Positions 1 through 14,238 are shown, counted from the stretch's first letter. The stretch is DNA of 64,000 nucleotides from Trogon surrucura (GCA_020746105.1 CM036626.1:20201001-20265000), one strand, 5' to 3'. The notes: generated by a model from the letters alone, not told the origin. Made by a program: numbers and translations.

Positions 1-1508
1 TTTAAGCCTTTTTAAATTATATTTAGATATATTTAGAAACAGAGTGTTCAATTTAAGCTGTTGGTGAGAATGTTTCCCTTTCGAGAGGCGCTTTGCAAGG
101 GGAACAGGTCGGCTTCTCTTGTTTGCATTCTTTTCGGTGTCGTTAAGCAAATTTGGGAAGATGCGTTTGTTTGTTCAGATCAACTTAACTGAAACAAGCA
201 AAAAGCCCCAAAACCCAAAGCAAACACTCGGTTGTTTCTCAGGGCTCTGAATGTACGTTACGTTCCGCAGGGGATACGCCAGGGAACTATCTGGAGGTCG
301 ATCGTTGTTCTTTTAACTTTATCTTCCGATTTGAAGACCAAAATATTCCTTTGTGCCAAATATTTTCCTCTAAGTTTGTGGGAACGGAGTCGTTTAACTG
401 CTGCTTTTACTGGATTTATTTGATGGGCAGGGCAGGGTTAGTTAATATTTTAACAACTCCACTTTTTGAATAACCTTCTAACATGCCTGGCATTTCATCG
501 TGAGTCTATGGAGATGAAAAAAATACAACCCTAGAAAGGGACGCACGTTTCCTTGGTCAGCTGGTAGCACACCCGTAAGGATGCAGAATGAACTAATCTG
601 CAAATCCTTCCCCCTCCCATCTCTGGGGAGATAAATTAACTTGGCTTTTACAATTTTCTTCACTCTCTCCCCGCCCCCTCCATGATTTTTATCTTGGTTC
701 ATCTTTAGAAAGATCTATATACACGATGTTCTCATGGCATTTGCCTTCCTGCCCTTCTGGGAAAACTCCAGACTCGGAGCTTGAGATTTCCAAGTGCTGT
801 GAGAAATGGGGAATGTACGCAGAGAACTGGGGGAAACGATCTCTCAATTACTTGATCATTTAAATTTCATGTTCCCTTTGCATTCCCTAGAGGCGTGTCT
901 CAGTCTGAGATCTCTCTGTCCGTAGCCCATACATCTGTAGCATATTTATTCTCGCACCTCCTAATTCATCTCAGTGGTCTGCACAAGGAGTAAATCAGCT
1001 GACAGCTTTTTTAGGTAGCAAAGTACTTAGACATGCAGATGGAAACTCACTGAAGCTTCTACAGGATGTGTTTTCTACCCTCTTGCTTAGGTCTCTTTGT
1101 TAAAGACAAAGTTCCTGGTGACCCAGAAACTGAACTTTTCCAACACGATTTCTAGTCCTGAACCTCAGTTCCCTCCCTCTGCTTTCTGCTGCAGAGTCGG
1201 TCAACTTTTCTGAGCGTTTGGAGTCTGAGTTTCTCTGACTGAACCAAGGCAAGAGTTAAAGGGAAGTAAGTTTTCGATCTCTCTGCAGTGCCCATGTTCT
1301 CGGTGCACTTGTAAAATTCCATCTTCCCGGAGAGGAGGAGATTCATTAAAGCTCAGTTGTTCAAATAACTCTTTCCCATCTGATGTCATTACTTCTGTTG
1401 GACACAGAACCGTGGAGCCTGTGTCTGTGGGCTGAGATGTTGACAGAGAATTATTCTCACATCTTTTCACGTAATGGATGTGTTCAGGTTTTCTCCTTCT
1501 CTCCTGCC

Positions 1509-1533
1509 TTTTTTTTTTTTTTTTTTTCCCCCC
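1509..1533. repeat. T19C6 homopolymer tract
   Basis: Nineteen T bases followed directly by six C bases and then AG. It resembles a polypyrimidine tract before an acceptor, but no exon-like frame with contactin similarity follows. Confidence 0.85.
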
Positions 1534-4500
1534 AGTAGCCTAGGAGAACTTTTAGTTCTGTCGCACAGCTTAATCAAGTAGAACTAACTAAATTTTAGCA
1601 TTTGACAGAAGAGATGGCAATTCTGATTTTATCTCAATCTCAGCCTTTCATGCTGTACGGTAGGTGGTGAAGTGTAGACACCAGACATGTTTTCAGAAAA
1701 CACTTTACTGATTGCACTTCTGCTAAGACCACTTCTGTGCTCTGCAGAAAAATGATTAGTGCGTGCCTACTCATCTGGTCAGTTTTTCTTTCCTTTTTTT
1801 TCATTATTTCTTTTTAAAGCCATGATGGGCACTTTGTGGGCTGGAAACAGCAAAAATATTTTGGCTACAGGTATGGCTGATGGCCTCTGTTACGTGGTTT
1901 GGGGGATTTGCCTCACAAATAAGTCTTATTGCACAAATCGCATCTCGTATCCTCTCACGCTTATGCAGCCCCCGCTGTGCGGTACAAGGAGGAAGGGGAG
2001 AAAAACTGGCAAGACTAATCAGAGCAGCACGGAAAGAAAAAGGCAGTTATTGGGCATTTTCATACCTACGAGGATCAACGTGTGGTTGATCACCTGTTTC
2101 TCTTTCTTCTCTGAGAGCTGTTCACACTGCCTTTTCACTTATCACTTGTGAAGAATCGATAATTTATTAGCAAATATTTAGAGTTCTTGTAACAATGGGA
2201 AAAAATGTCTGTAATATTCTCCATTGATGTGTCCTTATAGTCAACATAAAGTTTATGCTAAAACTTTGAAAGGCAGACAGCCTTGAAAAAAGTTAATGGA
2301 AAGGCAAGAACTTACTCTAGAGAGAGCTCGTAGCCAAAGAAGCCAAGGAAGTTTCCACCTAATGTCTACCCAAAAGCAGGGGGTTATTTCATTCTGCCCA
2401 GGCAGCATCAGCATATTCTTGAGCGCTTGGCAGCAGTTCTGCGGCTGCATGAACGCATCCGGCATTTCTGCTGGATGCCCAGTTCAGAATGGCTCTGAGC
2501 AAGAAACTAGAAACACGTGTTCCCTTAAGTGTTAAATCAGCTTCTTGGTACCAAAGTAGGTCCCTCTTTCTTGTGACACGTGCCCATTAATGTGAAAACT
2601 TCAGAGGAATGGAAAGTTGAATCCTACAAGTTCTGTTATTTTTCGTATTTCCTATGGCAGAAGCATTCTCATCCTATTTCTTACATAGCAGATAATCTGG
2701 AACATTTTATGTTTGCACTCCACTACAGTAACGTTAATATTCAGCCTTTATTTTTTTGCAATTTCTTCCAGTGTGACATGCCTAGAACTTGCCCAGGACT
2801 GTGCAGTTTCCTCTTGCCAGTCAGATTGCCAAAGTGCTGGACTACCCTTGCCTTTTCCTTATTGAGGCATTAATAATTTCTCCTCTTTCTCTCCTACCTT
2901 AATGTCTTCATAAGCCTTTGCTGCTTGGTCAGATTTAGTTCCAATTAGTCAGAAGCTAATTTAGAGAGGAGTATCTCACAGATGGGTGGACACCGCGGTT
3001 GTAAAAGTTCCATTTCTCTAGGAAACCAAGCAAAAAATCTGCTAAGCTGGATGCAAGTTGGTTCAACTATTTGTCAAAATGCTGCAAGGTCATTGAGCAG
3101 CCTTTCCTAGATTGCTCCAAAGGTTGGAGCGAAAATGTGAACAGGTAAAGTGTCCCTTGGGGACGGGAAAGAAGAAGAGGAAAGAGTCAAAGAAATATTT
3201 TGCGTTGGCACTAGTCAGTGATGGTTTTGATGTATCTGGGGGCGGCGATGGCAGTGGGGTTGGTGTTGGCAGACGTGGTACATGCAGACCTCTCTGATTT
3301 GTTGGCCAGGAGTTAAATGTGTCGTGCACGGACGGTTCTGCTTGTAAGGAATGGCCGAGGGAAGGCTCGATTTCCAAACAAACAGGAAAATACTGCAGCA
3401 GGGTGAGCTGGGGCTCAGCAGCTGACAGATGTCTTTGCTGGAGTAGGAAAAAGTGAAATTGAGTCAGGATTTGTCTGACTAGGGGAGGATGCAGCATATG
3501 TATTGGAGATGAGTGAGAGGTGGAGAAGACCACCAGGAGAGCAATCAGCGTCGCGTCAGAAACGTCTGAACCCGTTACCAGCTTTTCCTCTTAATAATGA
3601 CGTCCCCGTGCAGTAGTCAAATTCCCACGTCCAAAGAAGGGTCAACATTTCTGAAGCGGTTTCCAGAGCAGAAACTGTTGAGTTCAGAAAGCCTCCAAGT
3701 GGCTTAATTCAGGCCAAGAAGCAGAAAATAATTTCCCCAAACCTGCCAATTCCTAGCGCCTTGCAGCGTAACTCGGAGGCAAGGTCTCAGCTCATGAGAA
3801 GTGGAGGTGCTGCTCTGGGAAGCTGCGGCTGGATCAAAGCAGCCTGGGGGCATTTCTTCTTGACAGCCCAAAATTCACTCGAAGCACCTCCCTCCCTCTG
3901 CAGCAGCGTTAGAGGGAGCGTGTGAGTCGGACACGGCGCTTCCTCACCAGCTCTGCAAGAGAGCGTAATAATTCTGCATCTGGTTCCGGGTGTTACTGAT
4001 TATTACAGTGCAGCAAAACCAGGTTTCATTAAACTTAAAATCAGGCATGTGAAACTCATTTAAATAAGAAGTGATTGAGAGTTGTAACTTCCCCTTAAAG
4101 TGCATCTCCCGTCATTTATTTTTTATACTATGCCACAGTCGCTCTTTAAATTATTAAAAGCAAGAAGTAAAAAAGCTTCTCAGGAGATAGAAATGGATTA
4201 GATTAAAATTAATCTGACATAATCCTTTCTCTGGAACTGCTGATTCAGTTTGTGCACAAGTTTATCAACATATTTGAGGAGAAGGGATAAGGATAAATTC
4301 TTCCCTAATTTGGGAACGCTTCGACTTGATATTTCTGACAGCGCAGACAACCTGCAGTGCTATTTGAATTGAGAAATGTATGAAAGTACAGTTATTTCCA
4401 AGAACAGAAAATGCCAAGCTCATTTTAGGTTTACGCTAATTTAAGCACCTGAGTTGGTGTGTGTGTGAGCTGCCTCATTTCGGCAGGGATGGGGTTTGTG

Positions 4501-5609
4501 AGCAAGAGTTGCAAAACAGGGTCGCAATCAAGAAGAGGCTTTGGCGCAGGCATTGAGAGTCAAATTTATAGCTGGTAAATGTCATTTATTGCCTTTAGTG
4601 TCTGCAGAGCTGTGAGCTTCCTACCAACCACCTACCGCTACGTGTTCCTGCCCCCGCTGGGGTGTGATGGACAGGCAGTGAGTTGGGGTGTCTGAGGTTG
4701 GTAGGACATGCTGCCCTCCTGGGCAACCAGAAGGGAAAAGGCTCCACTCTCCAGTAAAGACCTTGGAAATACCGAAATGATAAGGAACATGACATTAATG
4801 GATTTTTTTTATTTAGCAGTGACAGCTCGTGACATCTTCAAAAAGAAATCATCTGCAAGCTGGCCATGTGGTTTATTCCCCCGTTTGGTTTCAGTCACCA
4901 CTAAATGAAGATTGAAATGGTATTGAAAGCTGTAGAGTTGGCAGGGGCTGGCTAAAGATGAGTGAAATCTGTCGTCTGACAGAATTCAGTCGATAGACAT
5001 TTATTGAAAGTTGTAATGTCTTGTGATCTCTTTATAAAATAAGTTTGAGACCTGAGTCTAGGCTCTGCTAACGGTGTTGGAGCCACCCTTACCCTCCAAA
5101 CCCAACCTGAGCTGCCCCCTTCAGTCAAAGCTCCTGGAAGCAGCCCGGGAGGCTGATCTACTTTCAGCTCTCTTGAGATGGTTGTAGGAGAAAGTATGTT
5201 GTTAACACCAACCCAGCGTTGATGTATCTCCACTTCTGATGTCAGATTTGGGGTTCCGGATCCCCAAATGCATATACTGCTTTGTTTAACTCAAAAGTTC
5301 TGGCTGTGTGCTGGAAAATAAATGGGTTATTAGTTGTGGCGTTGTCTGTTACCTGATGCACAGAGAATACCTAAACATGGAGCCGTGATGCTGTTTAAAT
5401 GATATGTCTGAATGTGCAAAACCCCTGTTTGTCTATCAAATATGTGAAGAGAATGATTTTTCCCTGGGTACTACAGGCAAGTAGCGCGCCTGTCTGTGCA
5501 AAATTCTCCCCTAAGGGACATACCACCCGTGCTGCTTGGCCAGATATTTCAGCCTTGTTGATCATAATATTAATTCACTGCAGTAAGAAAATTCTCTGCA
5601 ACCAACTTC

Positions 5610-5632
5610 TTTTTTTTTTAAAAAAAAAAAAA
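5610..5632. repeat. T10A13 palindromic homopolymer tract
   Basis: Ten T bases run directly into thirteen A bases, a self-complementary simple sequence. A similar T10A8 tract lies at 58442-58459. Confidence 0.88.
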
Positions 5633-8600
5633 GGTTTGATCTAATCTCTTATAACTACAATAAGAGGCTGATCAAAGGTAGTGAAAGCTGGTATTAAAGG
5701 ATTAGCTAGGTCACATTGAAATATGTTTTTAAACAAGCCCGGGGACCCTTAGCTTTACTGAACCAAGTGCACAAAAAAGAGATTTTTAGGCTGACTCTCT
5801 CTGACTTTAAACAGGAAACAAACAGGCGGATTAAATCTGTGAGCCATTCCTTAAGGTGATATGTGTAGCACTCCACGTCGAGCAAGCCTGGAAATATATA
5901 AGCAACGATTGAATCTCGCGCAGCGAAAATACAGTGGGGAACTGAAAATCAGCGCAAGCGTCGTTTATGCACGTGCCCAGCTTGCAGCATATTTGTTCCC
6001 ATTTGGTGTTTTCCCACAAGTAATTAGCGGCTTCAGTCCAGCCCTCTTTATCTCTTTTTTCTGGCCGGTCTCTCCTCTCTCTCCTTTCCATTTGCTACTG
6101 TCAGTATCTGCCACGGAGGTACTTTATCTCTGGCTGTCAGGTGAAGATGAGTGTTCCTTTGCAAGGATGTTGATGCCACTCTGTGGACCGTATCAAGCTA
6201 TTATTCTTTTTTTAACTGGAATTTTCTCACTGAAATCAACTTGCAAACAGAGAGAACATCACACAGATCTACGTTGCTCAATCAGAAAAGCCATGAAGTC
6301 CTGTAGGCTTGAATTGGTGTCAGAGGAGTCCAAACGCGCGTCTCTTGGCTTCCAGATATAGGGTCTTGCATCACAAATAGGGGTAAAGGTTGTAGCAAAT
6401 ATATAGATATCTACGCACTCGTTAGTGCTTTCTGCAGTTTTGCTCTTTTTTAAGGTTGGCTTGGTGTAGTTGCGGGGCATAGCACGTTGCACACTCGGTA
6501 GGGTTTTTTCCATAATCTGTATTTCACCATGAAGCAGCTGCACAACTACCCATGGGTAGTCCTTTATGCCAGGGGTGGTGGTGTTTTATTCCAGGATTTC
6601 CCATCTGATGATTTCCCATTCCCAGCATCCCAGCTTTTTGAGTGTCTGGAGTGTCTTGGTTGGTTGATGCAGTTCAAGGTTGCATCTTCATAGGGAAGAC
6701 GCATGGTTGGAAGGACTGACTCTTCCCACAGAGCCTGGTCTGAGAGCATCTGGGTCACTATTGAGTTGAACCTAACTCCAGAAACGTAAATTTAAAACCA
6801 GAGGTGCACGGAACTAACTGGCATCAAATCTAATCCTTGGCAAGGTTCTTTGGTTTCAGTAAACACCAACCTGCTTCCCCAAAGGTACCATAATCCCTTC
6901 TGACAAATAGAGGTTGGGTTGTTTTGTGGGTTTTCTTTTCAGGCAAGACCAGGCTGAGCAGCAAATTTCTGTAAGATGGTTTATGAAGTGTGCCATAAAA
7001 AAAAAAACCAAAACACCAAAACATAGTTGCTTCTAAAATTTTCCAACCTCCACAGTAGATCTGTGGAGGGTGTGTGCTGCCCGTCAAACATTTTTGTGAC
7101 AGGTTTGTGTATTTGACTGTGGTAAATACAGCAGCATAGGATTGCATCTCGTAATAATTTCCGTTCAGTCTCAGATAAAGGCTGCTGTTGATTTTTCTCC
7201 CCGAGAGAACTTCAAGTTAAAATTTTGTCAAAATCCCCATCGGCACAGCGCAGCACTCGCTGCTGCTGCGCCCGGTGCCACGGCAGCCGGCGTCGCCAGC
7301 CATCGACTGGGGCTCGAAGCTGTTTGCAAGAGATAAACCAGATCAATTGTGTACAGCCGTCAAATATTTAATGATTTTGGAGATACGGAAAAATGGAGAT
7401 ACAGCAGATGCAGGTGATTATTGATTAGGCTTCAGGTAATGAAGACCTCTCACCTTTTTAATTACCCATAGGTGTAGCTCTGCATACTGGGCAAGCTTGG
7501 AGTCGAGGGACTGGGAAGCATCCTCAGCCCCGTCTGCCTTAGAAATCGCTGTGAGGTTGTCTGACACAGAAATTGGGTGATTTGTACTTTTTTTCTCATT
7601 CTTACACACTTCTAGCCCGTAAATGTACACGCCATGTACGTGTGTATCCAGTTTTCTGTTACCATAAGCCAGCACTAAGAAACACGTGGGCACAGTTAGT
7701 TTTTCCAGAGTAATTATCTCCCCCCAAGTAGAAAGAGGCCACTTGCCATTAGTGCGTGGTCAGGAAATGCCACCAATGCAGCCTGTGGCGCCGTCCCATT
7801 TCCCCGCTGGTACGTGTCGCTTCTTGTTAGACCGTACCCAAAGTCATACCCCGTTGTCGTTGGAGGTTTGTAAGGAACATTTTGAAAAACCTCAGGGACA
7901 TCACAGTCATCACGCCTCGGGTTGGAGAGATGACCTTTCGAAGTCTGCTCCTTGCATTCCACGATCTCACGTCCTTATGATGATTCTCATCATCACCATA
8001 CCACCACTGACAGCGGTGACTTGTGGCTCTTTCACACCATTTCAAGTCCAGTTCTGCAAACCAGTTCGCTAATATTAGCGAAGATGAGGGGCACGTGCTT
8101 TTTTCCTGTCCCATCTGGCAAGGACGGCGCGTACCTCTGGGTGCAAATGGTTGACAGGCTGGCTGCCGAGTGACTGCCTTGTCAGGTTTAGTATAGCCGA
8201 GCGTTCATCCAAAAACGTATTATAAACTTTTAGATTAATCTTGTTCATTATTCATTATTCTTTTTATTAAAAACCTGCATTCGCAGCCCAGAAGCCGCGT
8301 TGTGATGGAGAGGGCAGAGCACGGAGCCAAGGGGAGAATTACCTACGGCTGCTTGTGTCCAGGTTGATTCCTTTAAATTGTTGGGCAGTTATTGAAGAGA
8401 AGATAAAAAATTGATCTGGTGTGCTAGCAGGGCAATGAAATGGTCTGTAGGCCCTCAAAAAAAAAAAAACCAAAACAGTGTACTGTGCATAATTCGTGTA
8501 GCTTTACTATTAAAAAAAACCCCAAAACTGTGAAAGAGAAAAATGGTTGAAAACTCCAGGCAGTGCAATTGCCAGTAGATGACTGGGATGGGAGGAGAGG

Positions 8601-11600
8601 ACCCTCAGAGGATTGGGTAGGGCCACATCCATGGTGTGTCGTGCCGTGGCTTCATCTTTTCCTGATAATCGTCTTTCCTTCTCCCCAGTGCGCTCTCAGC
8701 GCGTTGTGGTGCATCGAGGCTCCTTTCCAGCTCATGTTATTCATCGGGCTACCGATGCCGATTGCTTCATCAAATCGCAGTGGAATTTGAAATGATGAAT
8801 GTCCCCTACAAGCAGTCACCAAAACTTAGTGAGCGAGATGAGAACACAGAATGAACTCACGGGTCACTCGTCAGATAATCAGTTCCGCTTTATCGTTGCC
8901 CAAATTCACCGTAACCATCAAAACACCCTGTCAGAACCACTTAAGAGAAATTTGGATGCCGAGGATTGCAAGCGATCATAGCAGAAAAGGAGAAATCTGC
9001 AAATTATTCACCAAAAATTGCTGGATTTTTATGAAGCTTATACAATATTGCTGTTGACAGAGATGTTACCCCCTCAGGCCCGTCGCGGGGTGCGGTCACC
9101 GATCTGTACCACGAAGATGGATTGGGGCAGGCACAGAGGGTAACACACGCAGAGACACGTGTCTGTGCTAAATCACACAAAAGCATAAGGCTAGATCTAG
9201 TTCCTCGCTACACTGCAACAGTCGAGAGAATATTTTCTCTCCAGGAAAAACTTGGGTGTGACATCGCTCTTGCTGTCGGCTGTGTCTGCAGGGGCCCCAC
9301 CTATGATGGGGCAAGTGAAATAGCAAAACTTCCTACACTTAAGAATAAATTGCACTTGAAAAAAAAAAAAATAGGGAAAGAAAAAGCAGTCATAATTTTA
9401 CAGAACTGCACGGCCAGGGCAAGTGCAAACCTAACTCGTGGAGCTGTATTCATTGTATCTGGATTTAAGTTGTTGTTTATAACATGAGCCTCACCTTTCA
9501 TTTCCAAATCTCTCAAAATTAGGTACTGCTTATCCAACATACCGTACTATTACAATATAGTTTGAGTTGCTTTGGACTGTTTTGAAGGGAGCATTTTCTG
9601 AGTTTCCTTAATTTTATGGTTTTTTGTTGCTCTGGGTAGCGAAGCCTCGTTTTTGTGCATCAAGATTTGTAGGAAATGCTGCAAATCTTCCCTTTCACAC
9701 TGAAAAAATAGTTCCCGCCTGTCCAACTTGAGAGTGACATAGTAGGTGATAATACAGAAATTGTAGGAATCATTAAAGGTTGGATTAATCTCTGTAACTT
9801 TCAGTAAAGCCCATTAAAAAAATAATAGTATATTGTACCACACTGTTCTTATTAAAAATGATGAATGATCCCCATTTTTGGCTAATACTAATTTCAGAAT
9901 TTCATTCTTCTATTCAGCTTTATGGTTACCATAATCTTGATGTTTTAATAGTTTTTCCCATAATAGGTACAGAGACCTTTATAAGTGGCAGCCGCGACTT
10001 TATGGAAGAGACTTTAAAAAAGAAAAAAAAAATCAAGAAAAGAGTTTCTTGTGCTGAAAGGCAAAGACAAGGCAAAGACGAGATAGTACGCATGTGATGA
10101 GACAGAAGACCAGAGAACGTTATTTTGGCAATCCGTATGGTCTTATTATAAAAATTACTCATAGCAGAATTTCTGTTGAGCTTTCAGTAACCTTCCTTCA
10201 CTGCTTGCTATTGTTTAGGGAAAGTTTAAAATCTGCAGTGTCTTTAGCTGTGTTTCTTGGCTTGAGCAGAGAGGATTCTGGGTTGGCACAGGAGAGACTC
10301 ACACTTTAAGGGAGTTTAGCATCAAATGCTTTAGAAAAATTACAAGATCCAAACGTGATCAGCAAAAGTAGACCCAGGAGGGCTGTGTGCTTTGTTGAGG
10401 GGAAAAAAAAAACCCAAACAAAACCAAAACACACAATTCTGACAAAAGACATGGCTTCTGGTTTTAAATATTCATTGGTATTTGTATGTGATGCAGGATA
10501 TGTGGTTAGTACACTTGGTCCTGAAACGCCGAGGTCGTCTGAGCATCAGGGTTGACTGTGGTGCACGGAGGGAGCAACTGGTGGGAGATAGTCTCCAAAA
10601 AGGATAAAAGAAAGAAGAAAAGGGTTTCTGGCTTCACGTTTAATGACTTTGCGGATAGCAACTTGGTAAAATCTGTCGGTGGAGCCAACAAGATTCAAGC
10701 CAATTGAGACTGTTCCTGCCTGATGGTGCGTGTAGCATGTTGGCAGGGGTTTATGTAGATGAAAAAGGCTCCTCATGTAGTTGGTAGAGCAAGAAGAGTT
10801 TTGGGGTTGAATGTCTTCCATCTGATGGTGGGTTGAGATGGGGTGCATAGACCATCTGTGCCAAAAACATGCGAGAAACTTCTCCATCCTCCTGTCCTTG
10901 CTGATAATTGTTGCGAAGGTGATGTTCCACCCAAAAATCTTCATCTCGTTCTGCTCCGCCATGGACAGCCAGGCCGTCAGGGCGATGGGGGCAAGACAGG
11001 TATTTTCAGGAGAAGACCCAGGTGCTCTGCTGCTGGTGGTGGAGTTGAAGCTAGCAAATCTTCCACTAGTATTCCAAGTTTGAGAGAGGCTTACTTGGAC
11101 GTACTTAAAGGAGAAATGAAAAGCATTGAAATTAGGTAAAACTCATGAAAAGGGCCCCAGGTTAGAATAGAGGAGTTTGTAGTAAGTTCCTCAAGGACGT
11201 AGAGTCTGATGTGTAGTTAGAAGGCCACGAATTGGCTGTTACTGCTCCTTCTTTGTGCTGAAATACTCCATGTGTCTAACTTCGATGAACGTTTCAATCC
11301 CGGAGCCTTCTCAGAGTGTATTTTAAGTGTCTGTTTACACAGTTGTTACAAATTGCCTACGGGATGTGAACTGTCTATCAATTCCAGAGCAATTAGTGTG
11401 TGAAACCTTATCAAAAGAAATCCGTCGAGTTCGAAAAACCATAAATATTGCACTAGGATCTCTATGGAAATGAAAGTGAGTTTGATATAGTATTTATTTA
11501 CATGTTGCTGCACAAGCAAATGCACTTATAGTTGCTCCAGTCTACGTAATTTTCTGTGCTCTCTATTCCATTAGTGCTATACTATCTGAGAGAGAGAAAA

Positions 11601-13671
11601 AAAAAAAAATCCAGTTCTTTCAGATATTATATAGCAATAATGAACAGCTTCAAATAACTAATTCTGTGTAATTCAGGTTGTATTTTTCTCAACAATTTGT
11701 TGTAATGAAAGGAAGGCAGAGGTGTAACGTCAAATCTTCATTACGTTCCTTGGTTTTATGCAGCCAAATTAATAGAGTTTGAAGAAGGCTTTCAGGGAGT
11801 TTTTGATGTTTTGCCTTCTAGAAATAGGTCTCCTTTAGTTACCCTTGTGTTGAGTTCCTTTGTTTGGAGGAATCCCAGATCATCACCACTTGATGTTCTC
11901 TTCGACACGTCATTATTACTGTTGCACAGCTTTGCACTTGCCTTCTGCTCTCCTGTGACCTACTCACCTGGGGTTTCCAACCTGGCACCCAGCTCAAACG
12001 ATGCAAATATTCAAGACTTTTAACTAAGGCAGAGGCTGGGAAAAGCTACCGCAACGATTAGAAGAATGGAAAGCATCTTGAAAGTGAAGGCAGAAGGGCT
12101 CTTGATGGCTCTCACCAGCTAAGAGTCAAGAACTCTTTAATCTAAAGGCATCATTAGCCCCAAAGCACATAGCTGTAGACTAGTAATGAAAATATTTAAC
12201 CTGGAAATTAAAGGGTTCTTAGCAATTAAAGTAATACCAACTTCCAGAAGAGAAGTAGGAGCCAAAAACCTCGCTGCCTCTAGGGTGTATTTATGAATGG
12301 GAACATGTAACCTTGGGGAGGGATAAGGTGGGACGGGAACTGTTGACCCAGAAAAACCCTCCCAGCTCTGTTTTTTTCTGAGAAATATGTGGTCAATTCA
12401 CCATTCTCCAGTCAATGCAAAATGTTGTCGTGTTGCAGAGCTTGGTGGGTGAAGATTCACTCAAATTTAAATACCTCTGTGCGTTCCGGGGCAGTGATGT
12501 TTATTTCCCTATTGCTAGGTGCTTCTGGAGGAACAAAATAATTGTTCGCCAAGAGTAAATTAGAAGAAAACACAACGCGCACACTTAACTACTTGCAGAA
12601 AATAATAAGCCAGCTGAGAAGTGGTACCTTGTTTGCTCTGAGTATCCTCTTGACATCGCCATGAGGTTACTTATAATGAGATGCACATGTGTAAATATGA
12701 TGATTAGATATTCCCATATAAACATAATTATCGTATCTTCCTAAAAGTCTGAGCAGGCTTTTTATAATCCTGTTGCTAAAAATAAATAAGTAAAAGCCAA
12801 CAATCTGTGTTCAGCCTCTTACATATGTAAACAGTGGACCATGAGGGCAGAATATATCTTCCAAAGTACCTACTGGTAGTTGAGGTCAATTACAGTTATG
12901 ACTCATTAGAGTATTAAGCTAAGAATACGCTTTTTAGTATAATTAGTGCTCTCTTCAAAAACTGCAGCAATCCTGTATTCGCTTTAATTCTTCAAGCATT
13001 TTCAGGGGGGCTGGGCATTAGTCTTAGGCAAATATAATAGGGTTATGTTGCATTAACCCCACTTACAAATTCGGTAACAACTTGCGGCACCTCTCACACT
13101 TCGTTTTTTTACTCCTCGAATAATTTCCAAAGACGCCTTATAAAGCACAGAGTACTGTCTAATTAGTCATATAGAAGATTACAGCTGCTTAATTTAGCGT
13201 TCGTTTTTTTGCTGATTCAGTCATTTCAAAGGAATAAAACGTGCTGTGTGTGGTAACACAGCGTGGCGGATTTTTCTCTGAACGTTCTTTAAAGGAAAAA
13301 AAATAAGAAGAAAGATTAAAAGTCATGAATCGGGCTGAAATGATCGTGACAAAAAGGTATGATTCTTATAAAATACGTTATATTCTGGATTGGAAAAAAT
13401 GTGAAGAAGGAACAAGAATGCCAGATCCGTGTGCAGGCTCAGAAGCGTCACGGTTGGAAATTTCTATTTGTAGCTGTAAAGATGAGAACCTGCAAAATGT
13501 TAGTCTATTTAAGAGTTCAAGGGCTGAAATATATCCAATTTCCCTCACCAAACGGTCAGGGAGAAAGCAATTTTCGGGGCACCAGCCTGGGATGGAGCCC
13601 AGCATCAGGCTGTGCCCCATGAGGCCAGTATGTCCCAGGACTAACGCTGGTGGTACCTTTTGTACTTCCAG

Positions 13672-13875
13672 AGCTCACCTACGCGTGGATCTTCAACGAG
13701 TACCCGACCTTCGTACACCAGGACAATCGCCGCTTCGTTTCCCAAGAGACCGGGAATTTGTACATCGCGAAGGTGGAAGCTTCGGACGTGGGCAACTACA
13801 CGTGCGTGGTGACCAACGTGGTGACCAACAGCAGGGTCCTGGGTCCGCCCACCCCGCTCATCCTCAGGAACGATG
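13672..13875 (+). CDS. CNTN4: Contactin-4 exon: second half of Ig domain 2
   Basis: This internal exon of a contactin encodes about 68 residues, beginning at the second base of a Glu codon ([12 protein letters not shown]) and ending at ...TPLILRND plus the first base of Gly. The acceptor is CTTCCAG and the donor is GTAGGA, both phase 1. The sequence shows the F strand of an Ig-like C2 domain, DVGNYTCVV, with the second disulphide cysteine and an N-glycosylation sequon (NYT). It then gives the [13 protein letters not shown] linker that joins Ig2 to Ig3. Contactins are GPI-anchored neuronal adhesion molecules; in the family Ig1-Ig4 form the horseshoe that binds partners such as receptor protein tyrosine phosphatase gamma. 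The [18 protein letters not shown] block is typical of contactins 3 to 6, and the PTPLILRND ending favours CNTN4 or CNTN5. The partner half of Ig2 lies upstream of the window. Confidence 0.93.
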
Positions 13876-14092
13876 GTAGGACTTGGAGGAAGGGAATTGT
13901 GGGCTGGAGTTGGAGAGTTTGTTTTGTTTTCTTTGACTGGCTGTCACCCAGAAGATCAGAAATGGCCTAAAATATTGATTTTGGAGCAAAAGGAGGGATT
14001 TTTTTCCCCTTGGCAAAGATTTGGTGAGGCTGGAGACCTCTGCTTCAGCTGTGGTTCAAAGTCATGGACAGTGGTGGGGTTTATGAAAAGCT

Positions 14093-14238
14093 ATGGAAGT
14101 CCCATCCCTGGAAGTTTTTAAGGCCAGGCTGGATGGGGCTCTGGGCAACCTGGTCTAGTGGGGGATGTCCCTGCCCATGGCAAGGAGTTGGAACGAGATG
14201 ATCTTGAAGGTCCCTTCCAACCCTGACAATTCTATGAT
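14093..14238 (+). mobile_element. CR1 LINE 3' end fragment, sense
   Basis: This is the 3' terminal part of a chicken-repeat-1 LINE. It shows the expected order: CCATCCCTGGAAG, AAGGCCAGGCTGGATGGGGC, CTGCCCATGGCAAGG, GATGATCTTGAAGGTCCC and TTCTATGAT. It is heavily 5' truncated, as most avian CR1 copies are, and lies 218 bp after an exon donor. It has no coding capacity. Confidence 0.9.

Larger units (their letters stand above)
1..13671 (+). other. CNTN4: Intron (3' part) upstream of the first visible contactin exon
   Basis: This stretch ends in a polypyrimidine-containing acceptor (ACTTCCAG) directly before the exon at 13672, so it is the downstream part of an intron whose donor lies outside the window. 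The preceding exon must end after the first base of a Glu codon (phase 1). I see no CR1 end, SINE or LTR in it. It holds homopolymer runs (T19 at 1509-1527, T10 followed by A13 at 5610-5632), several A-runs followed by CCAAAACA-like sequence (around 6998, 8457, 8512 and 10406), and a short CpG-dense patch at about 7235-7320. All open frames here are short, overlap one another on both strands and show no domain I recognise. Confidence 0.8.

Noticed and set aside
1501..1540. Polypyrimidine tract plus CAG resembling an exon acceptor
   Set aside because: No open frame with contactin similarity or any domain follows it before a stop, so it is only a homopolymer tract.
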